Assembly (NCBI RefSeq): GCF_004353925.1
Contig: NZ_SMOK01000011.1
Location: 186,001-250,000 of the forward strand
Length of the DNA: 64,000 bases
Direction of reading: 5' to 3'
DNA from: Pseudomonas sp. H9
GTDB taxonomy: Bacteria > Pseudomonadota > Gammaproteobacteria > Pseudomonadales > Pseudomonadaceae
Made by a program: the position numbers and the translations under genes. A model generated the notes under the pieces. The model saw nothing but the letters and a program-made list of their open reading frames with translations. It did no database searches and was not told where the DNA came from. Below, piece after piece: positions 18,632 to 26,495 of this stretch (positions are counted from its first letter, which is position 1; the number at the start of each line of letters is the position of its first letter).

Positions 18632-19844
18632 TTACACCGCCCAGGAGCAGGCCTTTCGCGAGGAGGTCGGTGCCTGGATCGCCGACGTCTTCGACGAGCA
18701 GTTGCGCGAGATGGTCGCCCAGTCGAAGAACGGTTACCTCGACAAGGAAGGCCAGCGTCGCTGGCAAAAACTCCTTCACGCGCGCGGCTGGGCCGCGCCG
18801 GACTGGCCGACCGAGTACGGTGGACCGGGCTGGACGCCGACTCAGCGCTTGCTGTTCCAGGCCGAGATTGCCGCCGCCGGCTGCCCGAAAGTCTCGCCGA
18901 TGGGCCTGAAGATGGTCGCGCCGGTGATCATGCGTTTCGGAACTGCCGAGCAGAAAGCGCGTTTCCTGCCGGCCACCCTGGCCTCTGACATCTTCTGGTG
19001 CCAGGGCTATTCCGAGCCGGGTTCTGGCTCCGACCTGTCGTCGCTGCAGATGAAGGCGGTGCGCGACGGCGATCACTATGTGCTCAACGGTTCGAAAATC
19101 TGGACTACTCAGGCGCAGTGGGCCGACTGGATGTTCTGCCTGGTACGCACCAGCCGCGACGCCAGCAAGCAGGCCGGCATTTCCTTCCTGCTGGTGGACA
19201 TGACCACCCCGGGGATCAAGGTCGATTCGATCCCGCTGCTGGACGGGCCGATGCCCGGCGAGCAGGAGGTCAACCAGGTGTTCTTCGAGGACGTGCGCGT
19301 GCCGGTGCAGAACCTGATCGGCGAAGAGGGACAGGGCTGGACCTGCGCCAAGTACCTGCTGGAGTTCGAACGTGGCGGCGCCTATGGCCCGACCTTGCGC
19401 CAACAGCTGGACAAGGTGCGCTACATGGCCGCCCGGCAGCCAGCCGACGACGGCGGCCGGCTTATCGACGACGCGGATTTCCGCCGCCGCCTGCTGGAAC
19501 TGGAGATCCAGGTCGCCGCAGTGGATGCCGCGGAGCTGCGGGTGTTCTCCGGGCTCAACTCCGGTTCGTCGATTGGCGCTGCGTCGAGCATGATCAAGCT
19601 GGCCGGTACCGAAACGCTGCAGGCGATCACGGAGCTTGCGGTGGAGGCGGTGGGTCCGCAGGGCTGGCCGTTCATCCGCGACACCTGGGCCGAGGTCTAT
19701 GGCCGTGCCGAAGCGCCGCGCCCGGGGCCGGCCTATGCCGGCCCGGTGGTGCCTCGCTACTTCAACTATCGCAAGGCCTCGATCTACGGAGGTACCAGCG
19801 AAGTGCAGCGCAACATCATCGCCAAGCAGGTACTAGGCCTGTAA
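18621..19844 (+). CDS. Acyl-CoA dehydrogenase, large subunit of heteromeric pair 1
   Basis: 407 residues. It has the full FAD-binding loop (CQGYSEPGSGSDLSS, about 126-140), NGSKIWTTQAQWADW, a long internal segment, and the C-terminal NYRKASIYGGTSEVQRNIIA. The N-terminal DYTAQEQAFREEV and FEDVRVPVQNLIGEEGQGW place it with the PimC/FadE34-like subunits that partner a smaller ACAD. It overlaps the preceding gene, and together they should make an alpha2beta2 enzyme that oxidises a bulky or carboxylated acyl-CoA. Family precedent supports heterotetramers; the substrate is inferred only in general terms. Confidence 0.87.
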   Translation: MNLDYTAQEQAFREEVGAWIADVFDEQLREMVAQSKNGYLDKEGQRRWQKLLHARGWAAPDWPTEYGGPGWTPTQRLLFQAEIAAAGCPKVSPMGLKMVAPVIMRFGTAEQKARFLPATLASDIFWCQGYSEPGSGSDLSSLQMKAVRDGDHYVLNGSKIWTTQAQWADWMFCLVRTSRDASKQAGISFLLVDMTTPGIKVDSIPLLDGPMPGEQEVNQVFFEDVRVPVQNLIGEEGQGWTCAKYLLEFERGGAYGPTLRQQLDKVRYMAARQPADDGGRLIDDADFRRRLLELEIQVAAVDAAELRVFSGLNSGSSIGAASSMIKLAGTETLQAITELAVEAVGPQGWPFIRDTWAEVYGRAEAPRPGPAYAGPVVPRYFNYRKASIYGGTSEVQRNIIAKQVLGL

Positions 19845-19863
19845 TTCGCATGGAGAATCCGTC

Positions 19864-20337
19864 ATGAGTGTCATGGACCCAGTCGTCGAGTCGATCGACG
19901 ACATCCCCGAAGGCTTTGTGCCGATGCAGCGTCCGGGGTTGCCCGGCTTTGTGCAGAACTGCCGCGGCTTCTACTTCAGGCCGGCGACCGGCGAGGTCGC
20001 CGCACGCATCCTGCCAGAGCATCTCAACCCGCTGCACATTGCCCATGGCGGCTTGCTGGCGACCCTGGCCGATACTGCGCTCGGTGCATTTATCCGCGTG
20101 CAGGGCGGCTACGAACTACCGCCGGCGACCGTCGAGCTGAGCATCGACTACATCAGCCCGGCGCGTCCGGGACAGTGGATCGAGGCGCATGTCGAGGTCC
20201 ACAAGCTCGGCCGCACCTTGTGCAACGCCAGTCTCAGCCTGATGGACGGTGAACGCCTGGTGGCGCGCGCCAAAGGCACTCTGATCGCCAATACGCACAG
20301 CCTGCATGCCGCGGTCGCGGCCCAGGCAAAATCCTGA
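19864..20337 (+). CDS. PaaI-type hotdog thioesterase
   Basis: 157 residues. The motif NPLHIAHGGLLATLADTALG (about 55-74) carries the HGG and Asp of hotdog acyl-CoA thioesterases; the central helix and beta strands follow the PaaI family. It would hydrolyse CoA thioesters, probably to rescue stalled intermediates and recycle CoA. It lies 19 bp after the ACAD pair with GGAG upstream. The N-terminal 30 residues are longer than in short PaaI proteins. Confidence 0.85.
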   Translation: MSVMDPVVESIDDIPEGFVPMQRPGLPGFVQNCRGFYFRPATGEVAARILPEHLNPLHIAHGGLLATLADTALGAFIRVQGGYELPPATVELSIDYISPARPGQWIEAHVEVHKLGRTLCNASLSLMDGERLVARAKGTLIANTHSLHAAVAAQAKS

Positions 20338-20352
20338 ATCTGGAGTAATCCC

Positions 20353-20733
20353 ATGTCCGAATCTTTTCCGCTGCTGGGCCCCGAGGCCCAGTACCAGGCG
20401 TTCCTCGACCAGCGACGCTTCATGCTGCAACGCAGTCAGTCCACCGGTCGCTACGTGTTCTACCCGCGGGTGATGATCCCCGGCACTGGCGAGACCGACC
20501 TGGAATGGGTCGAGGCCACCGGCACCGGGACGCTCTATGCGATCACCGTCAACCGTGCCCGGACCGGCAGCCACAACGTGGCGCTGATCGACCTTGACGA
20601 GGGCGTGCGCATGATGTCGCGCATCGAAGGCGTGGAAACCGCACCGATCGGCAGTCGGGTGAAGGCGCGCATCGTCGAGGTCGACGCAGTGGCCGGCGTA
20701 GTGTTTGACTTGATCGAAGAGGAGTCGGTATGA
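20353..20733 (+). CDS. DUF35 OB-fold protein with degenerate zinc ribbon
   Basis: 126 residues. The layout is that of DUF35 (ChsH2-C/acetoacetyl-CoA thiolase partner) proteins: an N-terminal helix (YQAFLDQRRFMLQR), a rubredoxin-like ribbon region, then an OB fold (WVEATGTGTLYAITVNRAR, and then GSRVKARIVEVD). The ribbon normally holds four cysteines, but here that segment reads LQRSQSTGRYVFYPRV and the whole protein has no Cys, so no zinc would bind. The stop overlaps the start of the thiolase-fold gene by 4 bp (ATGA). Such pairs act as heteromeric thiolases or retro-aldolases. Confidence 0.8.
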   Translation: MSESFPLLGPEAQYQAFLDQRRFMLQRSQSTGRYVFYPRVMIPGTGETDLEWVEATGTGTLYAITVNRARTGSHNVALIDLDEGVRMMSRIEGVETAPIGSRVKARIVEVDAVAGVVFDLIEEESV

Positions 20734-21881
20734 ACCAGGCCATTCGCGGCAAGACCGCCATTGTGGGTATTGGCACCGCCGGGTGCGGCGAGGCCCGCGG
20801 CTTCAGTGCCATCGAACTGCTCGGCCAGGCCTCGCTGAAGGCCATCGCCGACGCCGGGCTGCAACTTGGCGATATCGACGGCGTGTTCGCCGCCACCAGT
20901 TCGCACGCGTTCCCGACCCTGTCGGTGTGCGAGTACCTGGGCATCAAGCCGAAGTACGTCGACGGCACTAACGTCGGCGGCTCCAGCTTCGAAATGCACC
21001 TGTTGCAGGCGACCCTCGCCCTGGAGGCCGGTCTGTGCAACGCGGCACTGATTTGCTATGGCTCCAACCAGCGCACCGCCGGCGGCAAGCTGGTGTCCAT
21101 GAGCGAGCCGCAGTGGCACGAGACCTTCTACAAGCCGCGTCACCCGATTACCTCTTACTCGCTGGCGGCCAGTCGGCACATGCACCAGTACGGCACTACC
21201 CGCGAAATGCTCGCCGAAGTGGCCGTTTCCGCCCGTGGCTGGGCCAACCTTAACCCGGAAGCGTTTGCCCGTGGGCCACTGAGCATCGAAGACGTGATGG
21301 CCAGCCGCATGGTCAGCGATCCATTGAGTTCCGCCGATTGCTGCCTGGTCACCGACGGCGGTGCGGCGGTGGTGCTGGTGCGTTCCGACCGGGCACGGGA
21401 CTTGTCGCAAAAGCCGGTGTACTTTCTCGGTGCCGCGGGTGCCCAGTGGCACCGCTCTGTAGTCTGCATGCCGGATCTGACCGTTACCGCCGCCTCGGAA
21501 AGCGCGCCACGGGCCATGGAAATGGCCGGGGTCAAGCATGCCGATGTCGACCTGGTGATGCTCTACGATGCTTTCACCATCAACACCATCCTGTTTCTCG
21601 AAGACCTCGGCTTCTGCCCGAAAGGCGAGGGCGGGCGCTTCGTACAGGGTGGGCACATCGCACCGGGCGGCGGTTTGGCGGTTAACACCAACGGTGGCGG
21701 GTTGTCCTGCGTGCATCCGGGCATGTACGGGTTGTTCCTGATCGTCGAGGCGGTGACCCAAATCCGCGGCAATGCCGGCGCACGGCAGCTGAAAAAAGCC
21801 GATGTCGCCTTGCTGCACGGCAATGGCGGCACGCTGTCCAGCCAAGTCACGGCGTTCCTGGGCAGCGAGGCGGTGCTTTGA
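20730..21881 (+). CDS. Thiolase-fold protein lacking both catalytic cysteines (candidate CoA aldolase, Ltp2-like)
   Basis: 383 residues with the whole thiolase fold, but the nucleophile position is Gly84 (TNVGGSSFEMH) instead of Cys, and the second Cys is replaced (HGNGGTLSSQV for the usual GGACVV). His-Pro is kept in LSCVHPGMYGL, and Tyr residues occur in LMLYDAFT and HPGMYG. Loss of both Cys with an adjacent DUF35 partner is the pattern of Ltp2-type aldolases, which cleave 3-hydroxyacyl-CoAs by a retro-aldol reaction in steroid side-chain degradation. It is translationally coupled to the DUF35 gene. Family membership is clear; aldolase activity is inference. Confidence 0.8.
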   Translation: MNQAIRGKTAIVGIGTAGCGEARGFSAIELLGQASLKAIADAGLQLGDIDGVFAATSSHAFPTLSVCEYLGIKPKYVDGTNVGGSSFEMHLLQATLALEAGLCNAALICYGSNQRTAGGKLVSMSEPQWHETFYKPRHPITSYSLAASRHMHQYGTTREMLAEVAVSARGWANLNPEAFARGPLSIEDVMASRMVSDPLSSADCCLVTDGGAAVVLVRSDRARDLSQKPVYFLGAAGAQWHRSVVCMPDLTVTAASESAPRAMEMAGVKHADVDLVMLYDAFTINTILFLEDLGFCPKGEGGRFVQGGHIAPGGGLAVNTNGGGLSCVHPGMYGLFLIVEAVTQIRGNAGARQLKKADVALLHGNGGTLSSQVTAFLGSEAVL

Positions 21882-21895
21882 GACGACTGGTTCTG

Positions 21896-21944
21896 AAATT
21901 GGTTCGAATGATCTAGAGCCAACGGGCGGACCGGGCGGGATACT
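21896..21944 (+). promoter_or_regulatory. Candidate AraC-dependent promoter upstream of AraC genes
   Basis: AAATTGGTTCGAATGA followed by TCTAGAG (21896-21918) matches the site at 23939 with one mismatch in 23 bases. GATACT (21939-21944) sits 43 bases downstream at the same spacing as in the second site and could be a weak -10 element. No good -35 is present, as expected for activator-dependent promoters. It lies 70 bp before the AraC start. Confidence 0.6.
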
Positions 21945-22013
21945 TGACCTCAAGCTGAACACCCACCTTGCAGGAGCGGCGCTGCTGCAAGGTCCGCCTT
22001 TCAGGAAGACGTC

Positions 22014-23066
22014 ATGGCCTCGCAGATCGAACCGACACCGCCCGTACAGCCCAACACCGTCTACCTGCCCACCCTGGTGCCGGCCATCGACGGGCTGCTG
22101 CGTCTTGGCCTGGCGGTCGAGCGGATCGAGGCGGTGTTCCAGCGCAGCCTTGAAGAAATCAGGGCGCCGCTGGTGCGGGTGCCGATGCTCATGTCCCGGC
22201 GTTTCTGGGACCTGGCTGTCGAGTTCAGCGGCGATCCTGGCATCGGCCTTGAGCTGGGGCTTAGCACAGTATCCAGACAACCCAATGGCATGAGCTACCT
22301 GTTTGACGCGGAATCCTCGCTCAAGCGTGGTTTCGAGCATCTGGCCAGGTACATGGCCGAATTCCAGGGACATTTCCGTAGCGAATTGGTATTTCGTGGG
22401 GACGAGGTGCAGATGCGCCTTTATGACTGCGGCAGCCTCCAAGCCACACCGCAGATGGTCGATTACGTTTTTGCCGGACTGTGCGCGCTGGTACGGCGCA
22501 AGATGTTGAGTAGCGGTCAGCCCGGCTCGCCCTTGCGACACCTGTCGTTCGCCCATGAGGCGCTGACCGACGTTTCGCGTCATGCAGTTGCCTTTAAAGC
22601 ATCGGTCAGTTGGGAGCAACCCTGGCACGCCTTGCACTTCGATCGCGAGCTGTTCGTACGCGAAGTGAGCCGCCGTGACGACGCGCTGGTGTCACGGCTG
22701 CAGGCGTTGATGGCTGATATCAACCAGTACAGTCGGCCGACATTGCTGGCTGAAGTCTGCGATCAGATCGCGCACGAACTGTCCAACGGACCGACGCTGG
22801 AGGCGTTCTGCAACCATCGCCACATCACTCGACGCACAGCCCGTCGGCGCCTGCAAGCCCAGGGCGGACAGTACAGCGATCTGCTCGATGAACACCGTCG
22901 TTATCGTGCCTATGACCTGCTCAAAGATTCGTCCCTGAACCTGATCGAAGTAACCGATTTGCTCGGTTACCGCGATCTCTCCAGTTTTTCCCGCGCGTTC
23001 CAGCGCTGGTACGGCAGCAGCCCAGGCACCTGGCGCGAACGATTTGCCAAGCCGCAACAGCGCTAA
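22014..23066 (+). CDS. AraC-family regulator, OruR/arabinose-binding-domain type
   Basis: 350 residues. The N-terminal 200 residues follow the Arabinose_bd-type effector domain (DGLLRLGLAVERIEAVFQR, and later GDPGIGLELGL and VDYVFAGLCALVRR). The C-terminal 100 residues hold two helix-turn-helix units (LEAFCNHRHITRRTARRRLQ and LIEVTDLLGYRDLSSFSRAF). Regulators of this branch typically activate catabolic operons in Pseudomonas. The promoter region contains a sequence repeated upstream of the ACAD/ETF operon, so autoregulation and control of 24056-28175 are likely. GGAAGACGTC lies just before the ATG. Confidence 0.88.
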   Translation: MASQIEPTPPVQPNTVYLPTLVPAIDGLLRLGLAVERIEAVFQRSLEEIRAPLVRVPMLMSRRFWDLAVEFSGDPGIGLELGLSTVSRQPNGMSYLFDAESSLKRGFEHLARYMAEFQGHFRSELVFRGDEVQMRLYDCGSLQATPQMVDYVFAGLCALVRRKMLSSGQPGSPLRHLSFAHEALTDVSRHAVAFKASVSWEQPWHALHFDRELFVREVSRRDDALVSRLQALMADINQYSRPTLLAEVCDQIAHELSNGPTLEAFCNHRHITRRTARRRLQAQGGQYSDLLDEHRRYRAYDLLKDSSLNLIEVTDLLGYRDLSSFSRAFQRWYGSSPGTWRERFAKPQQR

Positions 23067-23074
23067 ACAAGAGA

Positions 23075-23923
23075 ATGATGACAATGACAAAAACGTTCTC
23101 CGCCACCAGCACACTGGTCAACCTGATGCTTGATCATGCGGCATCCCGAGGTCTGGATACCGCGCAACTGTTACTCGAGGCCGGCATCAGCCGTAGCCAA
23201 CTCGCGAACCCGCTGCACAAACTGCCATGTGAACAGTTTGAATTGCTCTGCCAGCTTTGCGAACGCGCCAGCGGTGACAAGCGCATGGGGTGCGATATGT
23301 CCCATCGCTTGACCGCCAACGGTCTGCACGGTTTGAACATTCTGATGGATTCGGCACCGACTCTGGCCGTGGGCTTGCGTTGTCTGGGACAGTTCCTGCC
23401 CTTGCTAACCGATCGCATGCGGCTTGAGACCCGGCAGACTGCCGAGTCGGTGATTTTTACCCTTGCGGTGCCGCAGCCGGCCCCGCACTTTTTCTGGCTC
23501 GATGCCGCGCTATCGGCCCTGTTGCGCAACGTAGCGCGCCGCGTGGGCAAGGCGCCTGGAGAGTTGCTGAAAAAGGTGTGGATTACACCGCAGCAGCAAT
23601 GCACCGGGCTCCTGGATGAGTGGAACGTGGTCCATGAGTTGGCGTCTTCGCCAGCCTTCGAGGTCTCGCTCGAGGCCCTTGATTGGCGGCATGTGAAAGC
23701 CGACGAGTTCTTCCATCGGGCCATGCTCGAGCATTGGCAATCGCAGCAACCGACCGTTGCCCATGAAGACGAAGGGTTGGCCAAGGCCAGGCTGTGGCTC
23801 AAGAGCTCTACTCACCCGATCGAACACATCGCCAGCCTGATGGGCTACAGCCAGCCCGGCAACTTCACCCGAGCGTTTCGCAAGCAGTACGGCGTCACGC
23901 CCCGGCAATTCCGCCAGGCCTGA
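23075..23923 (+). CDS. AraC-like protein missing the first helix-turn-helix
   Basis: 282 residues. The N-terminal 210 residues resemble the effector domain of OruR-type AraC proteins (LLLEAGISRSQLANP, LLCQLCERASGD, GLRCLGQFLPLLTD). The DNA-binding part runs directly from HWQSQQPTVAHEDEG into LAKARLWLKSSTHPIEHIAS and LMGYSQPGNFTRAFRKQYG. Only the second helix-turn-helix is left, and the protein is about 60 residues shorter than its neighbour. It may be a co-regulator that dimerises with the upstream AraC protein. ATG alternatives at 23078 and 23084 have better spacing from the AAGAG ribosome site. Confidence 0.75.
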   Translation: MMTMTKTFSATSTLVNLMLDHAASRGLDTAQLLLEAGISRSQLANPLHKLPCEQFELLCQLCERASGDKRMGCDMSHRLTANGLHGLNILMDSAPTLAVGLRCLGQFLPLLTDRMRLETRQTAESVIFTLAVPQPAPHFFWLDAALSALLRNVARRVGKAPGELLKKVWITPQQQCTGLLDEWNVVHELASSPAFEVSLEALDWRHVKADEFFHRAMLEHWQSQQPTVAHEDEGLAKARLWLKSSTHPIEHIASLMGYSQPGNFTRAFRKQYGVTPRQFRQA

Positions 23924-23938
23924 CCTGCACACACCCTC

Positions 23939-23987
23939 AAATTGGTTCGAATGAACTAGAGAGTTCCCCTGGGGCCGGGCCGATACT
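23939..23987 (+). promoter_or_regulatory. Candidate AraC-dependent promoter of ACAD pair 2 / ETF operon
   Basis: AAATTGGTTCGAATGA followed by ACTAGAG (23939-23961) differs by one base from the site at 21896, and GATACT (23982-23987) is again 43 bases from the first base. The flanks between the two elements differ, so the shared parts look functional and not a simple recent duplication. It is 69 bp before the dehydrogenase start. Confidence 0.6.
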
Positions 23988-24055
23988 CGATGTCCGTTGC
24001 ACAGCGCGGGCACTCATCCCGCCCGGCCTTAATTCACACTGCTCAAGGAGTCTTG

Positions 24056-25252
24056 ATGGACATCCATTTCACCCCCGATGAGCTCGCCTTCCGTCAGGAG
24101 GTGCGCGATTTTCTGCACAATAATCTGCCAGCCGATGTCGCTGCCAAAGTCAGGCTTGGCAAGCGTCTGTCCAAGAGCGATAACGTCAGCTGGATGCAAG
24201 CGCTCAACAAGCGCGGCTGGTACGCCCCCATGTGGCCGGTCGAACTGGGCGGCAAAGGCTGGAGCGTGGTGCACAAGCACATCTTCGATGAAGAGTGTGC
24301 TGCGTATGGTGCCCCGCGCGTTCTGCCGTTCGGTGTGGTGATGGTGGGACCGGTCATCATCAAGTTCGGTACGCCGGAGCAGAAAGCCCATTACCTGCCG
24401 CGAATCCTCAATTCCACCGACTGGTGGGCCCAGGGTTATTCGGAGCCGGGGGCCGGTTCCGACCTGGCTTCGCTCAAAACCCGCGCGGTACGTGATGGCG
24501 ACCACTACATCGTCAACGGCCAGAAGACCTGGACTACCATGGCTCAGCATGCCGATTGGATCTTCTGCCTGGTGCGCACCGACCCGGACGCCCAGGCCCA
24601 GCGTGGCATTTCCTTTCTGCTGATCGACATGAAGACACCGGGCGTGACCGTGCGTCCGATCATCACCCTGGACGGCGATCACGAAGTCAACGAAGTGTTT
24701 TTCGACAACGTGCGTGTGCCGGTGGCCAATCTGGTAGGCGAAGAGAATCAGGGTTGGACCTGTGCCAAGTATCTGCTGACTCACGAACGCACTGGCCTGG
24801 CAGGCATTGGCGCTTCCAAGGCGTTGCTCAAACATCTGAAAGTCATTGCCGGCCGCGAGCTGTGCGAAGGCCGCCCGCTGATTGAAGACCCGCTGTTTCG
24901 CGCGCAGATCGCTGAAGTGGAGATGCAACTGATGGCCACGGAGATGAGCAACCTGCGCATCCTGGCCACCAGCAGTGAAGGCGGTGTACCCGGTACGGAA
25001 AGCTCGATCCTCAAGGTCAAGGGTACCGAGATACGTCAGGCCATCACCCATCTGCTGCGCAAGGCCGTCGGCCCGTATGCGTTGCCGTTCCTGGAGGACG
25101 AGCTGGAAAAAGCTTTTGGCGACGACGAGCTGCATACCGACTACAGCTCAACCGTCGCCAGTCAGTATTTCATCATGCGCAAGCTGTCGATCTACGGCGG
25201 CTCCAACGAAATTCAGAAGAACATCGTTTCCAAGATGATTCTCGAACTTTAA
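24056..25252 (+). CDS. Acyl-CoA dehydrogenase, large subunit of heteromeric pair 2
   Basis: 398 residues. Landmarks are AFRQEVRDFLHNNLP at the N-terminus, AQGYSEPGAGSDLASLKTRA near 129-148, NGQKTWTTMAQHADWIFC, FFDNVRVPVANLVGEENQGW, and C-terminal MRKLSIYGGSNEIQKNIVS. It is the same PimC-like type as the gene at 18621. An AAGGAG ribosome site lies five bases before the ATG at 24056. It is the first gene of an operon with a small ACAD subunit and probably etfBA, under the repeated AraC-type site. It probably acts on a dicarboxyl- or ring-bearing acyl-CoA, but the substrate is unknown. Confidence 0.88.
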   Translation: MDIHFTPDELAFRQEVRDFLHNNLPADVAAKVRLGKRLSKSDNVSWMQALNKRGWYAPMWPVELGGKGWSVVHKHIFDEECAAYGAPRVLPFGVVMVGPVIIKFGTPEQKAHYLPRILNSTDWWAQGYSEPGAGSDLASLKTRAVRDGDHYIVNGQKTWTTMAQHADWIFCLVRTDPDAQAQRGISFLLIDMKTPGVTVRPIITLDGDHEVNEVFFDNVRVPVANLVGEENQGWTCAKYLLTHERTGLAGIGASKALLKHLKVIAGRELCEGRPLIEDPLFRAQIAEVEMQLMATEMSNLRILATSSEGGVPGTESSILKVKGTEIRQAITHLLRKAVGPYALPFLEDELEKAFGDDELHTDYSSTVASQYFIMRKLSIYGGSNEIQKNIVSKMILEL

Positions 25253-25268
25253 TGAGGTCGCTCCGATC

Positions 25269-26411
25269 ATGGATTTCAAACTGACTGAAGAGCAGCAAAT
25301 GCTGCAGGACACCGCTGCACGACTGGTACGCGACGCCTATAACTTCGAACAGCGGGAAAGATTCCGGCACACGGATTTGGGCTACGGCAAAGCCTTCTGG
25401 CAGACCCTGGGCGAGCTGGGCCTGACCTCGGTACCGTTCGCCGAGCAGTACGGCGGTTTCGGCGGCAGCGGTGTGGAGACCCTGCTGGTCATGACAGAGC
25501 TGGGCCGTGGCCTGTGCCTTGAGCCTTACCTGCAATCGGTCATCTACGCCGGCGGTCTCATCCAGCAACTGGGCAGCGAGGCGCAGAAAAATGACCTGCT
25601 AGGGCAGGTCGCCAGCGCCGAACTGCAACTGGCCGTGGCCTTTGAAGAGCCGCAAAGCCACTACCACCTCAATGATGTGCAGACCCATGCCGAAATCGTC
25701 GAGGGCGGCTTCGAGCTGACCGGTCGCAAAGTGGCGGTTATCGGTGGCCACAGCGCGAACCTGATCCTGGTATCGGCGCGGGTGGCAGGCAATGCACGGG
25801 ATGAAGAGGGGATCAGCCTGTTCCTGGTCGATCCGCAAGCCAAGGGCGTCAAACGTCGCGTCTACCCTCTGGCTGATGGCCGCAAGGGCTGTGAGCTGTA
25901 TCTGGACAGCGTTTTTGTCGAGTCCAATGCCCTGTTGGGTGAAAGCGGCGGAGCCCTGGCGGCGCTGCGTTACCAGCAAGGTCGTGCCATTGCGGCACAG
26001 TGCGCTGAAGCTACCGGCGCGATGGCGGCTGCGTGCAACCTGACTCTGGACTACCTCAAGCAACGCAAGCAATTTGGTCAACCGATCGGCAAGTTCCAGG
26101 TGCTGCAACACCGCATGGTCGATATGCGCACCGAACTGGATCAAGCTACTTCCATGGCGATGTTGGCCGCCTGTGTGGCTGACCAGCCGGACAGCGAAGA
26201 ACGCAGCCGCACCCTGGCCGCCGCCAAGTTCATCGTCACCCGCGCCGGTCGCCTGATCTGCGAGCAGAGCATCCAGTTGCACGGTGGCATCGGCCTGACC
26301 GATGAGTACGCAGGTTCGCACTACGCCAAGCATCTGGTGATGATCAGCCACGAGTTCGGCGATGACGACCACCACCTCAAGGCCTACAGCCGGTTGATGC
26401 AGGTCGCCTGA
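25269..26411 (+). CDS. Acyl-CoA dehydrogenase, small subunit of heteromeric pair 2
   Basis: 380 residues. The N-terminus MDFKLTEEQQMLQDTAARLV parallels the small subunit at 17480. The usual SEP-GSD loop is replaced by AVAFEEPQSHYHLNDV, while the C-terminal IQLHGGIGLTDEYAGSHYAK is kept, as in PimD-like partners. It follows the large subunit by 16 bp. Gene order is large-small here but small-large in pair 1, so the pairs were not produced by a simple recent tandem duplication. Confidence 0.86.
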   Translation: MDFKLTEEQQMLQDTAARLVRDAYNFEQRERFRHTDLGYGKAFWQTLGELGLTSVPFAEQYGGFGGSGVETLLVMTELGRGLCLEPYLQSVIYAGGLIQQLGSEAQKNDLLGQVASAELQLAVAFEEPQSHYHLNDVQTHAEIVEGGFELTGRKVAVIGGHSANLILVSARVAGNARDEEGISLFLVDPQAKGVKRRVYPLADGRKGCELYLDSVFVESNALLGESGGALAALRYQQGRAIAAQCAEATGAMAAACNLTLDYLKQRKQFGQPIGKFQVLQHRMVDMRTELDQATSMAMLAACVADQPDSEERSRTLAAAKFIVTRAGRLICEQSIQLHGGIGLTDEYAGSHYAKHLVMISHEFGDDDHHLKAYSRLMQVA

Positions 26412-26424
26412 GTCACCGTTGAGG

Positions 26425-26486
26425 CGTTCCCGTGCCGAGCGCGGGAACGAATTGCATACCTGGGGCCCCACGGGGTCCTTTTTTTG
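26425..26486 (+). terminator. REP-like hairpin followed by terminator-like stem before etfB
   Basis: The 11-bp arms of 26425-26435 and 26439-26449 (one G-U pair) form a hairpin common in Pseudomonas intergenic DNA. A second GC stem (GGCCCC/GGGGTCC with one bulge, 26464-26478) is followed by seven T. The T-run ends beside the etfB ribosome site, so it may act as a partial terminator or attenuator between the dehydrogenase genes and etfBA. Confidence 0.4.
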
Positions 26487-26495
26487 GAGAGTCCT

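Noticed and set aside
20535-22637. 700-codon minus-strand open frame opposite the thiolase-fold and AraC genes
   Set aside because: It lies wholly antisense to well-supported genes, has no ribosome site or recognisable domain, and is a product of high-GC codon use.
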